The notes beneath the pieces were generated by a model, which worked only from the letters and a program-made list of their open reading frames with translations, made no database searches and was not told the DNA's origin. Source: Avena insularis (taxonomy: Eukaryota; Streptophyta; Magnoliopsida; Poales; Poaceae). Taken from it: 64,000 nt of DNA. A program made the position numbers and the translations under genes. This document shows positions 1 through 11,382 of the stretch, piece after piece (the stretch's first letter is position 1; each line of letters starts with the position of its first letter). The stretch covers positions 356,642,010 through 356,706,009 of the forward strand of contig CM042694.1 in NCBI GenBank assembly GCA_023614405.1, written 5' to 3'.

Positions 1-330
1 TTGCGAGTACATTCAAAGTACTCACTAGCATTGTCCCTGGCTATTAACTTGGTCAGATATCAAAAAGAGGATGAAGTTGACGGCTATGTGAGCTAGGACG
101 TCCTCCCAGTCAGTTGCATGTAGGTTGAGGCATGATTGGGCTCTGCGCGTGATGATGTTCCGCTGCTGAAGATGGTATAGCCATTACGGCATTTATGTAA
201 GTCTTGTAATTCGGTATATCCCGGGTGTTGTAATGATACTTGTCGGTTATGTTCCACGGCTCACTGATCATGGGAACATGGATATATACATAACAGGGAT
301 TTCTCGGATGATTAATCTGGGGGCCTCACA
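1..330 (+). repeat. 3' end of a Tekay/Del-like LTR
   Basis: This stretch aligns almost end to end with 59745-60071, the last third of a kilobase of the long LTR described at 53926-60071. Shared landmarks are the opening TTGCGAGTACATTCAAAG, a CCCAGTCAGTTGC segment, GATCATGGGA/GATCACGGGA and the closing GATTAATC..GGGCC. It ends in CTCACA at 330. No primer binding site follows, unlike the copy at 60071, so it is either a 3' LTR end or a rearranged piece. The rest of the LTR lies outside the window. Confidence 0.7.
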
Positions 331-1245
331 ATTGACCCCACCCATCCACCAGAATCATGGTCTCATCTTGCCAAGATCAAGTTTTAAAACTTTCTTTGAT
401 GATCATCTATATGACACATTTTGACACTCTAATAAACTCTTGCACTAAACCACCTCCAACTCCCATCAAACTTTCCACACACTTCCCTCCAGCACCCAGC
501 ACTCACCCCTCTGGTCATGTGATATAGTACACCACTGTAGCATAACCCATCTCTTTGTCCTTTACCCTTGGAAGAGTAGAGAGAGACAACCACATCTTAC
601 AAAGATCTGCCCCATTCATTTACCACAATAGCTCCACCACCCCACCCTGCTCCTATACATCGACCAGGACCCACTCCATCGCCCCTCTCAGCCAATCCCC
701 TGCCACCTCCCTCTTCCGAAGCTCCCCATGGACATTGTCCACCCTAGGCCTTTCTCTTTCGGTTTATATGGCCAGAGGCCACCCCACTACCTCTTTCAAT
801 CCTCATTTCTCTCCTCTCACACCCACCTACCACTCGCAAGCCCTAGAGCTCATCCCAGGACCTGCTTTGCCTTGGTGAGAGGAGGCTCATCCTCTCGGTC
901 TTTTCCAAGATCCTGACTTGGTGGTCGTTTTCTTGCCCCTATCCTCCCCTCTCTCTGCTTGAACGTCCTCGTATGGACCAGAACTAACTCCCTCGACCCT
1001 TTTTCTCCAACATGCAGGCGCTCAGGCGTGCCCCGGTGCACACTGAACCATTCCTGCGGTAGCAGAAGCTCACGACCTCAGATCTGTTCCAAAACCGCTA
1101 CTCCCGCCCCTCTCCGAGCTCGTCCCGGCGGACCGCATCGCCCTGAGCCCACGCCATCGCCTCCCGGTGCCCTAGGTAATCCCCTTCTCCACCCCGCTCC
1201 TAGCTAGGGTTTCCTCCCTATTCGAGTTGGGCTATAGAGGAAGAA
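331..1245 (+). repeat. Middle part of a Tekay/Del-like LTR
   Basis: C-rich, exon-like sequence with the same style and order as 56060-57010 inside the long LTR. Both have runs of CACCACC/CCTCC, a TCGCCCTG segment, a CCTAGG splice-like site, then TAGGGTTTCCTC and a GAGGAAGAA.ACG block. Short ORFs here (for example 555-878 and 959-1207) have no recognisable domain and match nothing expected of a gene. LTR middle sequence placed directly after an LTR end (position 330) implies a deletion or an LTR-LTR recombinant. The junction with the next element near 1245 is placed by eye. Confidence 0.5.
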
Positions 1246-1718
1246 TACGGCCAAGAGCCATCGATTCCAACTAAATTGGATGGCCAGGGTACCTCTATAC
1301 CCCTTTGGTATATGTGATCCACAAGAAAATTTTCATCCATGCTATATTCACCAATTAGATTGAAAGTGAAACAAGGAGAATATGTGCTAGAATTTAGAAA
1401 TGAAATTTCAGAAATATTATCCAAAGCACAACTCATACTCATAGGTTCATTTAGCATGATGGAATACACAATATCAGCAGGTGGTATTCGAGCAAGTATT
1501 TCCTTATGTGTTACCAGTACCACATGATCAAAATTTGAATTTGGTAAACTATCACATGGTGCTGAAATAGTAGTGCAAGGCAAGTCACAAGGAGGCTTCA
1601 GTAAAGGACTAGACACACAATATGTCACACATGTTGGCTGAAGCTCCAAATCAGTACCAATGTCATCAAAAATCTCGTTAGTTGTAGTAGGTACTAACAC
1701 ATCCTCCACAAGTGACAA
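1218..1718 (-). CDS. Hypothetical ORF of the NA1 element
   Basis: An open frame of 166 residues, downstream on the minus strand of the protease-like ORF. I recognise no domain. It is Cys-rich near the N-terminus (C-V-T-Y-C-V and P-P-C-D-L-P-C) and Ser/acidic elsewhere, with no membrane segment or signal peptide. The last ~9 codons run into the neighbouring LTR-like sequence, so the natural end is probably lost. It could be the remnant of an accessory ORF that replaced gag-pol, or chance open sequence. Position between a protease-like ORF and the missing 3' LTR favours an element-borne ORF. Confidence 0.35.
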   Translation of the reverse strand: MSLVEDVLVPTTTNEIFDDIGTDLELQPTCVTYCVSSPLLKPPCDLPCTTISAPCDSLPNSNFDHVVLVTHKEILARIPPADIVYSIMLNEPMSMSCALDNISEISFLNSSTYSPCFTFNLIGEYSMDENFLVDHIYQRGIEVPWPSNLVGIDGSWPYSSSIAQLE

Positions 1719-1813
1719 TGCACAGTCCAGTGATACAGGTTGTAAAATAGACGGCTCCCTTTCTTCAAAAGCAACCTGGATATCACAAGAAACAACACTA
1801 GGAGTAGAGATGA

Positions 1814-2494
1814 TTACATTATAGAAACTTCATTTGTCTCATCAACTCTCACTCTCGGTTCTTCTACGACAGAATCAACATGTGGTTTTGTGTTGGTGGT
1901 TACAGGTGCACATGGGTTTTGACGCCTAATCTCCTGAAATTGCTTAATACGTGTACGTGATAACCAAGTGTGGTTATCATTCCAAACGATCGAAGTATCA
2001 GAACACTCACTACCAAACACAACATGGAATTGATTACACCACTTTGTTCCCAACATGATACGACAGGAGTTAAACGCTCTAGGAACGCCAAAACAAGAAA
2101 TCTTTCTGCTAGGGCCATAAATGGTGAGTGGAACAGATGCGATCTGAGTAACTGGTAGTGCATGACCAGAAGTTGCTAACATAAATGGTTTTTTTAATGC
2201 ACTTGTGTATAATTGAAGCTTTTCAACAACCTCAACACTAACCAAATTTATGTAGGAACAAGTATCAATGGTAGCAGCAGCTTGTCTACCACTAATTTCT
2301 GTGATGAAGTGGAACAAACCCGAAGTAGGCACCACTCCTAACTCGTCTTCCCAACATGTGTTGCTGTAGTAGGATTGTAATGGAAAGGGATAATCATCTG
2401 CATCCTTTTTCTGCATCACGTCAACACTACTAGAAGACATGATTAGTACATTAGTGCACAAAACAAATCTGGTGGTGGAGCTCTCACAACTCAC
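1814..2494 (-). CDS. Retropepsin-like protein of a non-autonomous gypsy element
   Basis: 226 residues. The first ~35 residues match the start of the gag-protease ORF of gypsy C (45167 downward: M-S-C-E-S, C-T-N-x-L-I-M-S, then Q-K-K). The whole gag, zinc finger included, is then missing and an aspartic-protease-like fold follows. It shows a hydrophobic strand, A-A-A-T-I-D-T-C-S-Y-I-N-L-V in place of the usual I-D-x-G-(S/A) active-site loop, and later R-I-M-L-G-T-K-W in the position of the second conserved h-h-L-G turn. The active-site Gly is Cys here, so proteolysis is doubtful. The likely true start is the inner Met of L-I-M-S. It may be a processing relic or a protein with a new role. Confidence 0.6.
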   Translation of the reverse strand: MSCESSTTRFVLCTNVLIMSSSSVDVMQKKDADDYPFPLQSYYSNTCWEDELGVVPTSGLFHFITEISGRQAAATIDTCSYINLVSVEVVEKLQLYTSALKKPFMLATSGHALPVTQIASVPLTIYGPSRKISCFGVPRAFNSCRIMLGTKWCNQFHVVFGSECSDTSIVWNDNHTWLSRTRIKQFQEIRRQNPCAPVTTNTKPHVDSVVEEPRVRVDETNEVSIM

Positions 2495-3607
2495 TCAAAA
2501 CTGAAAAGAAAGCAGATCTTACCATTCCAAAGTGAATAGTGATGCTTACCAATTTGAATAAACAACTTATGCACATATGTGATGAAGTGAATATCCAGGG
2601 TATAGAGAACGATCACATGGCACACAGGCTATGTATGGTGGAGCTCTAGGTATGGTATCCTAACTACACCACAAACAAGTCCTAGTGCTAATCTTACAAA
2701 ACCCAAGAAACACATATGTGGAGATAAACGTGGCAATGCAACTATGAAGGGTGTTGCACTATGCTGGAGAGACACTAGCAAAGCTCATAGTAAACAGGCA
2801 CAAGATAACTCAATCTACCAATGCACAAAGATATCACTAGGCCTCTTGCTCAATTCTCCTTTTCTTTCTCTCTTTTTCTCTTGTATTGAATCTTGCTCTT
2901 TTTGCTTTTTTTCTATATTCTCTTTTTTTGTATAATATCAAACATGGCCAATTTATAAAGCACAACACCAAAACCCTACGAGCAGCCTGTAAGAGAGGAA
3001 ACTAGTCTCAATGGGCAAGTTCCTACAGTTATGAAATAGAATGGTTGTAGCTAAGGTTTGGAAAATTGCAAAGTTTCACAATTTTTTATATGGCTACCAT
3101 GGTAGAAAAACAGGGTAAATATGTGTTGTGGCAAAGAATCTGTACCTCGCGACAAAACGTGTGCCGCGGCAGAAAAACAACACGAAATCGTGCCGCGGCA
3201 GAAATCGGATATGTGGCAGACACAGATTCGTCGCAGAAGAACGGGCGTTTTCTGTGCCACGGCAGAGTCGGCAGGATTTTTTTTTCAATTCCGACTCGGC
3301 CAAGTAGTAAACAACCATGACTCTATACTTGATTCAGATCTGAGCTTGTGGCGGCGGAAAAAGAACTTGTGGAGAACACGTATGAACAACTATAGATCTA
3401 AACAACAAAACTGAACCTAGACTCCTACGAAGTACTATAGATCGGATCTACGAGATAGACGATCAGCAACTAAAACTCAAAAACAATGCAATCTAGTCTA
3501 TGGTGAATCTTTTTGTAAGGCTTTTTCTGTAAAGGACGAAACAAAAACTAATCTATGGATGGATTTGTGGATGCTCACCGAGTAAACGAGGAACTCTAAT
3601 ACCAGGA
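2495..3607 (-). other. 5' leader and primer binding site of NA1
   Basis: Non-coding leader between the 5' LTR and the ORF. The part next to the ORF (about 2500-2720) is collinear with 45170-45420 of gypsy C (CTCACAACTCACTC, GATGAAGTGAATATC, AGAGAACGATC). The primer site is at 3594-3604; on the minus strand it reads TGGTATTAGAG, one change from the tRNA-iMet site TGGTATCAGAG. Around 3120-3270 a GTGCCGCGGCAGAAA motif recurs three times in varying form. A T-rich tract lies at 2840-2935. Nothing coding is seen. Confidence 0.6.
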
Positions 3608-3966
3608 TGATATTGGGGTGGCCCGATCTTCTCAGCAAGCACTTGTCGATGATGATAATGGTGGATAGATAAATAGCCTGTAGCTATGAACTCTCCCGCT
3701 CGAACCCTGATGCCAATGCAATAGCTCTTGAACCCTATGGGATATTCACAACACCACGCTCTTGCGCATGCATCCATCGACCATGAACGGTAATTTGCAA
3801 TCTACTAATTCCTAATGGAAAAACAAATCACACTCAATTGCAGTAGTATAATTTGATCACAGGGTAATTCTAGAGGTTCTTTGAAAGAAACAACTCCAAA
3901 ATAGTTTTAACGTGGTCTCAACCTAACTTGTGTGGTGCCCCATCTATTTAAGAGGTTTGGGGGGCG
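3608..3966 (-). repeat. NA1 5' LTR, segment 1 (inner end)
   Basis: Starts TGATATTGGGGTGGCCC directly after the primer site and matches the inner ends of the gypsy C LTRs (39446 and 46165 onward): GAACTCTCCCGCTCGA, TTCACAACACCACGCTCTTGCGCATGC, GGTAATTC.AGAGGTTCT. It is cut at 3966 by the solo LTR, and the target GGGCG is repeated at 18838-18842. Confidence 0.8.
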
Positions 3967-4908
3967 TGATGGCCCAAAATATATCGAGCTCGTTGGGGAA
4001 CCCCAAGACGAAGGTACGATGAGCACATCAGCAAGTTTTCCCTCAGTTATGAAACGAAGGTTATCAATCCAGTAGGAGCAAGGAAACACCTCCAAGGTGT
4101 TGCTAGCTGGACTTTGGCAGGGGCGCACTACCGGTGCCAGCAGCAACGTGGAAACCTGCACAACACAACCATAGAACTCTTCCCCCAACTTACAATGAGG
4201 TTGTCAATCTCATCAGTTTTGCTGAAAACAAAGGATTAAACGTATTGTGTGGAAGAAAGTAATAGTTTGCAGAAAGTAAACAGAAAATAGTAAACAGTTA
4301 TAGATTGATGATAAAAGAAAGGACCGGGGTCCATAGTTCACTAGTGGTGGCTCTTCTGAAGATAGATGACATGTTGGGTGAACAAATTACAGCAGGGCAA
4401 TTGACAAACATCGAGAAAGAAATCATGCATACACTACTCATCTTGACTCCTTTGAGATTTGATTGGGCATTACAACATTATACATAGACCATAATCCAAC
4501 TGCATCTATGACTAATAATCCACCTTCAGGTTATCATCCGAACCCCCTCCAGTATTAAGTTGCAAGCAACAGATAATTGCATTATGCATTGCATGTAAAG
4601 TAAATAATACGACTGTTCTATGAATAAAGGATTGTTGTTTTCTCCCTAGTAGCAACAACTCATCTAGTACCTTAGAGATTTCTGTCACTTCCCCAGATTA
4701 TTAGAGGCATGAACCCACTATCGAGCATAAATACGAACTCTTGGAGTTGCTAGCATCTACTTGGCCAAGATAGCTACTAACAACGGAAAGCATGCAAGAT
4801 TACAAATAACAAAGACATGATAGAATCAATAATCAATCTGAAATAGCATCTCAATATCCATCGGATCACCGCAAACACAACATGTAGGAATTACAAATAG
4901 ATGATCTT

Positions 4909-5690
4909 TGTCGTGGTGGTGGCACGGCAGATGCCATGGATAGGCTAAAGATGGGGCCAATGAGTGCTAGGGGAATACAGGGAGGGAGAACGTGGTGATT
5001 CCACGCACGGAAGTTCTTGTATTTTTCTCTATCAATGGTGTTTACAAGTGCTCTTGAGGCTCTCTGCAAGAAGGAGACGATGTCTCTTACTCCCTACCAA
5101 TTAGCCCTAGAGTTCTACCTTGGACAGAGAAAATGATCGATCCCCTTCTATGGAGGCCCCGGTGCTCCTTATATAGGGGAGCCCGGGTTACAATTGTAGG
5201 GCACAGGTGGCAGCATATTCTACAAATATGCTCCTTTCCTAAAGCAGATGCTTCTTTATTCTCTTTAACGGCTCGTCCGGGCTTTGGACGTAGTCCACAG
5301 CGTAATCCTTATCTTTCGGCATCACTAGACACGGGCTACGTCATCCGGCTTTGCCCGCGTCACCTTGGTCGCCCCTGACCCGTTGGTCCTCTTCTTTACT
5401 TTACTTCGCTCATGCTACATCTAATAAAGCCACCTTTTGACCAACGGGGGATTCCTTCCCTTGTAAGCCATAAGATAATCCGGCTAGCATATAGCTAATC
5501 AGATAGACATGGCCGACTTATAACTTATGCCGGCCGGACCATAGTCAAGGAGATGCTCCATGGGCCGGGTCACACCGTGGTTCGGCCTTCCTTGAGGTGA
5601 CTTGGTCAGCACTTGCTTTGACCGCGCTATACCCTAGCTAACTTGGCCCTTATACCCCGGTGTTACCCTACCCGGGGGTATCCCCCAACA
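4909..5690 (-). repeat. Tat1 3' LTR (782 bp)
   Basis: Runs from TGTCGTGG (4909) to CCCCCAACA (5690); on the minus strand it begins TGTTGGGGGATACCCC. A TATA-like CCCTATATAAGG on the minus strand sits at 5178-5167, so transcription would start near 5140. A polypurine tract, AGCTTCGGGGACTAA on the minus strand, abuts it at 5705-5691. The outer edge adjoins the ATCTT duplication. Confidence 0.85.
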
Positions 5691-6127
5691 TTAGTCCCCG
5701 AAGCTGGTGCGGTCTTAGCAACTTCTAGTTGTTAAGGCCACAGCAGGTTCCCATATCCCAATCTTTTGCTCCTTAGGCCGAGTTACCTCGTAACCCAAAG
5801 TTTCTCATCTTGCGACCCTTTCGCTCATTCCAAGTTATTCCTCGCTAGCCAGGTTTCTTGCTTGCTTATCCGGGTTACCATTCCTTCCCTTGTACGCTTC
5901 CCCACATCCTACGTTGAGGTAATCATCTTTTTGCCTCATTTTAAGGGCCACGCGCATTTAATGCGCTGATTACTATCGCAATGTCAAGAATAACTATTGT
6001 AAACGTCCCTTCACTATAGCACCTCGTTAACCGTAACCTTGCGTCACGTCATGGTATCATTCGCTCATGTGGCCCTTTCTGTGGCCTTGCTCTGATTGGC
6101 TGTCTCGACTGCGCAGACGCCCGTTGC

Positions 6128-9100
6128 GTGCGGCATGGCCACCACAAAAGATCCCACGACGCATGTGTTGCGCGGTTAAGTAGAGGGCCTGGGGCGTTCT
6201 TAGGGGAAGTTACTCCATTTTATTCGTGCCTCCTAGCCTTTTTCTCTCTCACCGCAACCTTGCTGCCGCCGCCAGTTTCTGGTTGCTCCACCGCTGCCGC
6301 GACCGTGCTCAGGCAGCATCTCGCGCCAACACCGCCGTTCCTAGTCCAGAATTCCACCACGGGGCATTGCGCTTCCCGTGTCCCCTCTTCTGGCTATTCA
6401 TACAGCGATTTCACTCTCGAAGACCTCGAATCCATCATGAAAAAAGAGGAAGCAGCGGTGGTGGCGCAGAAGGAACAAGGAGTGGAGGGCCGCGAGCGTG
6501 GCTGCTGGGACGGCTCCATCGTCCGCGAGGAGGACCTGGATTGGCTCTGTGCCACGCGCCACGTCCCCGCCGGCGTTGCATGCGGCCTCGCCTCCGGTGA
6601 AGTTTCTCCTTCCCCCAATTCTGGGAAATATGTTGTCTTTCTTTCGCATTTACAGCACGGCTTTGGCCTTCCCACTTCCGATTTTTTCTTCGATTTCATT
6701 TCTACGTACAAGTTGCAACCGCATCACCTCCCTGCAAATGCCATTACCTCTCTGTCCTCCTTTGCTTCTGGCGTTGAGGGGTACATCGGCCTCTGGCCAA
6801 CCAAAGAGCTTTGGATCAAGTTCTTTGGTCTCTGAAGGAACGTAGTCCCGGACAAGGAGCGTGCCCTGGAGGACAAACACTTGACCCAGTGCGGCGCCGC
6901 CTCCGTTCCTCCCCAGAAGCACTCTATATTCCCCTGGGTCACCGGACTCGAGTCTTGCAAGGGCTGGGTCCGGACTTTCTTCTATGTCCAGAACACCACC
7001 AAGGAGGACTTGATCCAGCTGCTCCCCTTCAAACTTGGCCCTCCTGATACCTCGTGTTGGGAGATCATTCTGAAGCGGCCCACGGCCCTGGCAAATCAAG
7101 TGGAGCGCCGGATCAAGGAGCTGCTCAAGGAGCGCCTCCGGGGGAGGATATTATGATTACTTTTCTCCTCAGCCGGGTCTCCCCCTCCAGAAGCGAGCCC
7201 ACAAGATGTGCTACCTGAGCGGCCCTCTCGACCCTCACCGGACTTCTTCCATCGAGCTGGATAACTCAGCGGTTTACCGACGGGTTAAGTCCATATTCAA
7301 TGTGGAGAAGGAGTTCTCCGAGGATTGGGAGTGGGGACTTGAGCCCTTCACTCGGGTCAACCCTCCTCCAAAGGTGAATTTTCCTTTTCTTGTTCTCCGA
7401 ATCTTCTTTGTATGTCGATTCACTTTTGTAACTTGTCAATCGTTGCCTTGTTCTCAGTGATTCTTCCAACAGCCACTGGAGGATGGCGAGGTGCTGTCGA
7501 GCAAGTGGTTGCCGGACCACACCGAGGAGGACGAGGAGGAGCCTGATCCGGAGGCCTTCCTTCCTACCCCGGATGTCGTCAAACGCAGCGCTGGTAAGGC
7601 CTCTTCTCTAAGGGATTGGCTAGACGATGATGACTCGGATGTTGAGATCCTAGAGGTACTTGATCCGGTTCCCATCTCTTACGTGTATCTGGCTATGTTT
7701 GAATGTTCAGCTAACCCAGACGGTCAGGTCCACGAGGTTCCTCCCCTTGCCACTGATGGCCCGGCCCCTGCTCCTTCTCAAAAGCGCATGGCTACCTCGG
7801 CCGCAGCTTCGGAGGTGCCGCCGCCCAAGAAGAGGCAGAAGAAATCTGGGGTGAAACCCTCGTCCAAGCCGGCCGCCAAGAGCACAGTTCGGAGGGCGCC
7901 CAAACCTCGGGCTCCTCCTACCGCGGATGAGTAAGTCTTTTTGCACTGCTACTTGGGATTTTTCCTTTGCTTGCCTTTGTTTCTTATTGATTCTCTCTTT
8001 TTGACTTGGTGCTTTTTCTCTCAGAGCTCCTAGGGATATCCCTTAGAGCGGCTCCGGCATAGCCTCCCCACTCCGGAGCAGTCCCTCTCCCCCCTGCAAC
8101 GACGATTATCGTCCGCTCAGCCCTATTCAAGAGGGCTCCGCGGTTGCGCCTGACCAGAGCCTACCTGGCTAAGAAGAGGGCAATGTCGACGCGGGGGGTA
8201 GTGGGGTGGCTCTGGATATGGCGATGCCGGATCTCCCCAGTTCCTCGGCCTCATTGCCAAATCTTGAGGTGCCAGTTTCATCGGCGCCGCCCCCAACAAG
8301 TCCTTTTGTTCCAGTGTTCCCAGAATCACCAGCACCAGCACCAGCACCAGCACTAGCACCAGCAACACCACCACCAAGAAGCGGCACAGCGGATCCGGCT
8401 GCCGGCACCGCTATCGCGATTACAGACCACGATTGATTACTATGACTGACATCACGTGCCCGGCAAAGCTCCAAGCTCCAGCGGAAAATCCCCATCGGCT
8501 CCCTCCGGGTCTACCCCTTCAATGGCAGATATCTTCCAAACAGTTCATCCACGTTCATCTAGCGAAGTCAAGATGGCTTTCGGGTCAGCAAAAAGAACTT
8601 CATCCGGGTCAACCGCTTCCGGATCAGAGGGCAGCTAACAGCTGGTTTTGCATACCAGCCCCGCTGCAGCTCAATCCGCTAGGCGAGAGGCCCACGTGAA
8701 GGGCCTTGTGGCGAACTATTCTCTCTCTGGCGAAAGTTACAGTCCACTGCTCCTTGAGTATGTGAAGAACTGGAACAATGCAGAATTCATCGACCCTCAA
8801 GATGATCTACCAGAGAAGTTCGGCCCAGCCGAGTTCAGCGCCTAGATGAACTCCGCTACCAAGGCTATTTCCTTAGATGGCCAGATGATGGAGGTAACTC
8901 TTTTTCTCTGCTGCTGATGTTTTACATAACTGAGCATCTATAGATATAGCCCCTAGTCCCCGAGCCTCCGATGGAATAACTTGTTATTCGGTCGGATGCT
9001 TATAGAATCTAGTTTTTGTTCGTAACGACATCAAATTTTGATATAGTTAGAGCCGGGTCTAGTTCCCTTGGCCCGTATCTTATATAATTCGAATATCCAC

Positions 9101-11382
9101 GCACCTAGAGCCGGGTTAAGTTCCACTTGGCCTGGATCTTGTAGACTTCGAATATCCACACACCTAGATCCGGGTTAAGTTCCACTTGGGCCGGATTTTA
9201 TATACTTCGAAAATCCACACACCTAGAGCCGGGTTAAATTCCACTTGGCCCGGATCTTGTAGACTTCGAATATCCACACACCTAGAGCCGGGTTAAGTTC
9301 CACTTGGCCCGGATTTTGTAGAATTCGAATATCCACACACCTAGAGCCGGGTTAAGTTCCACTTGGCCCGGATTTTGTAGACCTCGAATATCCACACACC
9401 TAGAGCCGGGTTAAATTCCACTTGGCCCAGATTTTGTAGACTTCGAATATCCACACACCTAGAGCCAGGTTAAGTTCCACTTGGCCCGGGTCATGTAGAC
9501 TTCAAATATCCACACACACCTAGAGCCGGGTTAAGTTCCACTTGGCCTGGATCTTGTAGACTTCGAATATCCACACACCTAGAGCCGGGTTAAGTTCTGC
9601 TTGGCCCGGATCTTGTAGACTTCGAATATCCACACACCTAGAGCCGGATTAAGTTCCGCTTGGCCCGGATCTTGTAGACTTCGAATATCCACACACCTAG
9701 AGCCGGGTTAAGTTCCGCTTGGCCCGGATCTTGTAGACTTCGAATATCCACACACCTAGAGCCGGGTTAAGTTCCACTTGGCTCGGATCTTGTAGACTTC
9801 AAATATCCACACACCTAGAGCCGGGTTAAGTTCCACTTGGCCTAGATCTTATAGACTTCGAATTGTTTTTACTCTGCCTTTAAACTTTGCCATTGCCTTG
9901 CTTATTTCAGATTACCACTAACCGCCGATTCGCTGAGTTCCAGTGCCTACTGGACTCCTATAAAGACATTCGCGTGCGTTATGGTGAAGTCCTGGTGGAG
10001 TACCACAAGAGGGGTAATTTTCCATTCTTCCTCTTCCTTATTTATTCGAACTTCTTAGGATCCATATGAATTTGTTGTCCGAATCATGCAGCCGAGGTTG
10101 AAGCTGAAAACATAATCATGCGGAAAAACCTTGTTGAAATCAAAGGTAAATTTATCCCCTTCACATGATCGTTGTATTTTCTTTCCTTTATCCGGTGGAC
10201 ACTTATACTTTGGGTCCTCCGGATCATTATGTTTTTGCAGTTGCTCTTGGGGATAGCGTCACCATGCCTGAAATGATGACTCATTTCCTCGAACAAGCAG
10301 GGAAGCATGAGGTTGAGCTGAAGAAGAAAGATGAGGAGATATCTCGGCTCCAACACCAGGACTCGAAGATCACTCGGCTGAATGCCGAAATCCAGAGGCT
10401 TAAGAGCTTCCATAAGTCCGAGTTGAGAAGGCCGACCAGGAGTTCGACGAGGAGAAAGAGCGTTTAACCACGCAAATCTCCAAGGATAAGAGCCTATTGG
10501 AGGAAGCAGACGTCAAGCTTACGTCGGTTACCACCAAATATGAGAAACTCTAGGCCTATAACGCCGACGTTCATTCCGAGATTCAGCGACTTCTCTTCCA
10601 GATCGCGCGTGAGTTTTCTGCCCTTGCTTGATTTTCTTCCCTCCGGATTTGGTCCTTTTGTTCACTATTTTTCTTCTCATTCTTAGGCAAATTTCCAGAG
10701 AGCGATACGCTCGGTGCTGGTACCGTACGCCAATCTCATGAACATCGTGGTATTCTTGCTGCCCCTAGTGCTGAGCCAATTTCGTATAATACGGAGGATC
10801 TACTGGCGAGCCTCACCACTCGTCTTGAGGTATTGAAGAACCATGGCGCGGATATTATCCCAGCGGCAACGCGGATGTTCAGCTGCCTCTAGCCTAGTGA
10901 ATCCATTCCAAAGAAAGGCTCGGCTTTCATAGCCAAACTAATGGAGTGTGACAAGTAGCTGCATCTGTGGCGCGAATCCGCCGCACGGGCTGGGGCCGAT
11001 ATTGCCTTGAAGTTTGCTCTTTCATGGTATGAAGGAATTTGATCTGGGGTTGCTCACTCGCATGCGCACCGGGTCTAAGTGGTGCGAGGATCCGAAGTGG
11101 ATCGTGCGCCGCAAAGCCTGTGCCAACAAGCTCATGCAGTACTCCTTCTTCCATGCTTGGAATGAGGGGCCGAGTTATCTCAATGCCGTTGATGAAGAAG
11201 TGGTCTCTGAAGATGAAGAGGGAGGGAGTGGAAGCGAGGGCTCCGAACTGGGCGATGAGGCCGAAGACCCGGAGGATAGCGAGGTTAACCCGGAGGACGA
11301 AGCCGAGGCTAGCGCCCCTCCCCCACACTCCGAAGTACCTCCTTCATCGACGGATGATTCGTCTGCTGCTCCTGCTCCTTAA
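6128..11382 (+). pseudogene. Antisense seven-exon gene of Tat1 (putative gypsy-type transposon protein)
   Basis: This gene is carried in antisense to pol. Exons by GT/AG sites: about 6437-7372, 7473-7930 (donor GTAAGT), 8025-8893, 9911-10013, 10092-10145, 10241-10608 and 10687-11382. Exon 1 encodes G-F-G-L-P-T-S-D-F-F-F-D-F then L-Q-P-H-H-L-P-A-N-A-I and E-G-Y-I-G-L-W-P, the pattern of the plant 'putative gypsy type transposon' family (Pfam Transposase_28, from memory). Next come an acidic then Lys/Pro-rich region, a Pro-rich tract with CCAGCA repeats (8332-8375), a coiled coil (about 10300-10420, heptad-like E-L-K-K-K-D-E-E-I) and an acidic tail ending P-A-P. Stops at 6833 and 7154 and within the last exon break it. 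An upstream Met at 6128 is in frame but less likely than 6437. No transposase activity is shown for this family. Confidence 0.7.
9049..9863 (+). repeat. 59-bp minisatellite, about 14 units
   Basis: Head-to-tail array in the third intron of the Tat1 antisense gene (intron 8894-9910). Each unit begins AGAGCCGGGTTAAGTTCCAC, continues with TTGGCCCGGATCTTGTAGAC and ends TTCGAATATCCACACACCT, 59 bp in all. About 13.8 units fit. Units differ by scattered substitutions, with the first and last most diverged. It lies in the zone between pol and the 3' LTR. Ogre/Tat elements are known to generate tandem repeats there that can seed satellite DNA. Confidence 0.9.

Noticed and set aside
8123..8495. Minus-strand ORFs with V-L-V-L / G-A-G-A-G repeats
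   Set aside because: They are the complement of the CCAGCA microsatellite in exon 3 of the antisense gene.
9049..9863. CRISPR-like array
   Set aside because: Units are contiguous 59-bp tandem repeats without unique spacers, in a plant retrotransposon intron.
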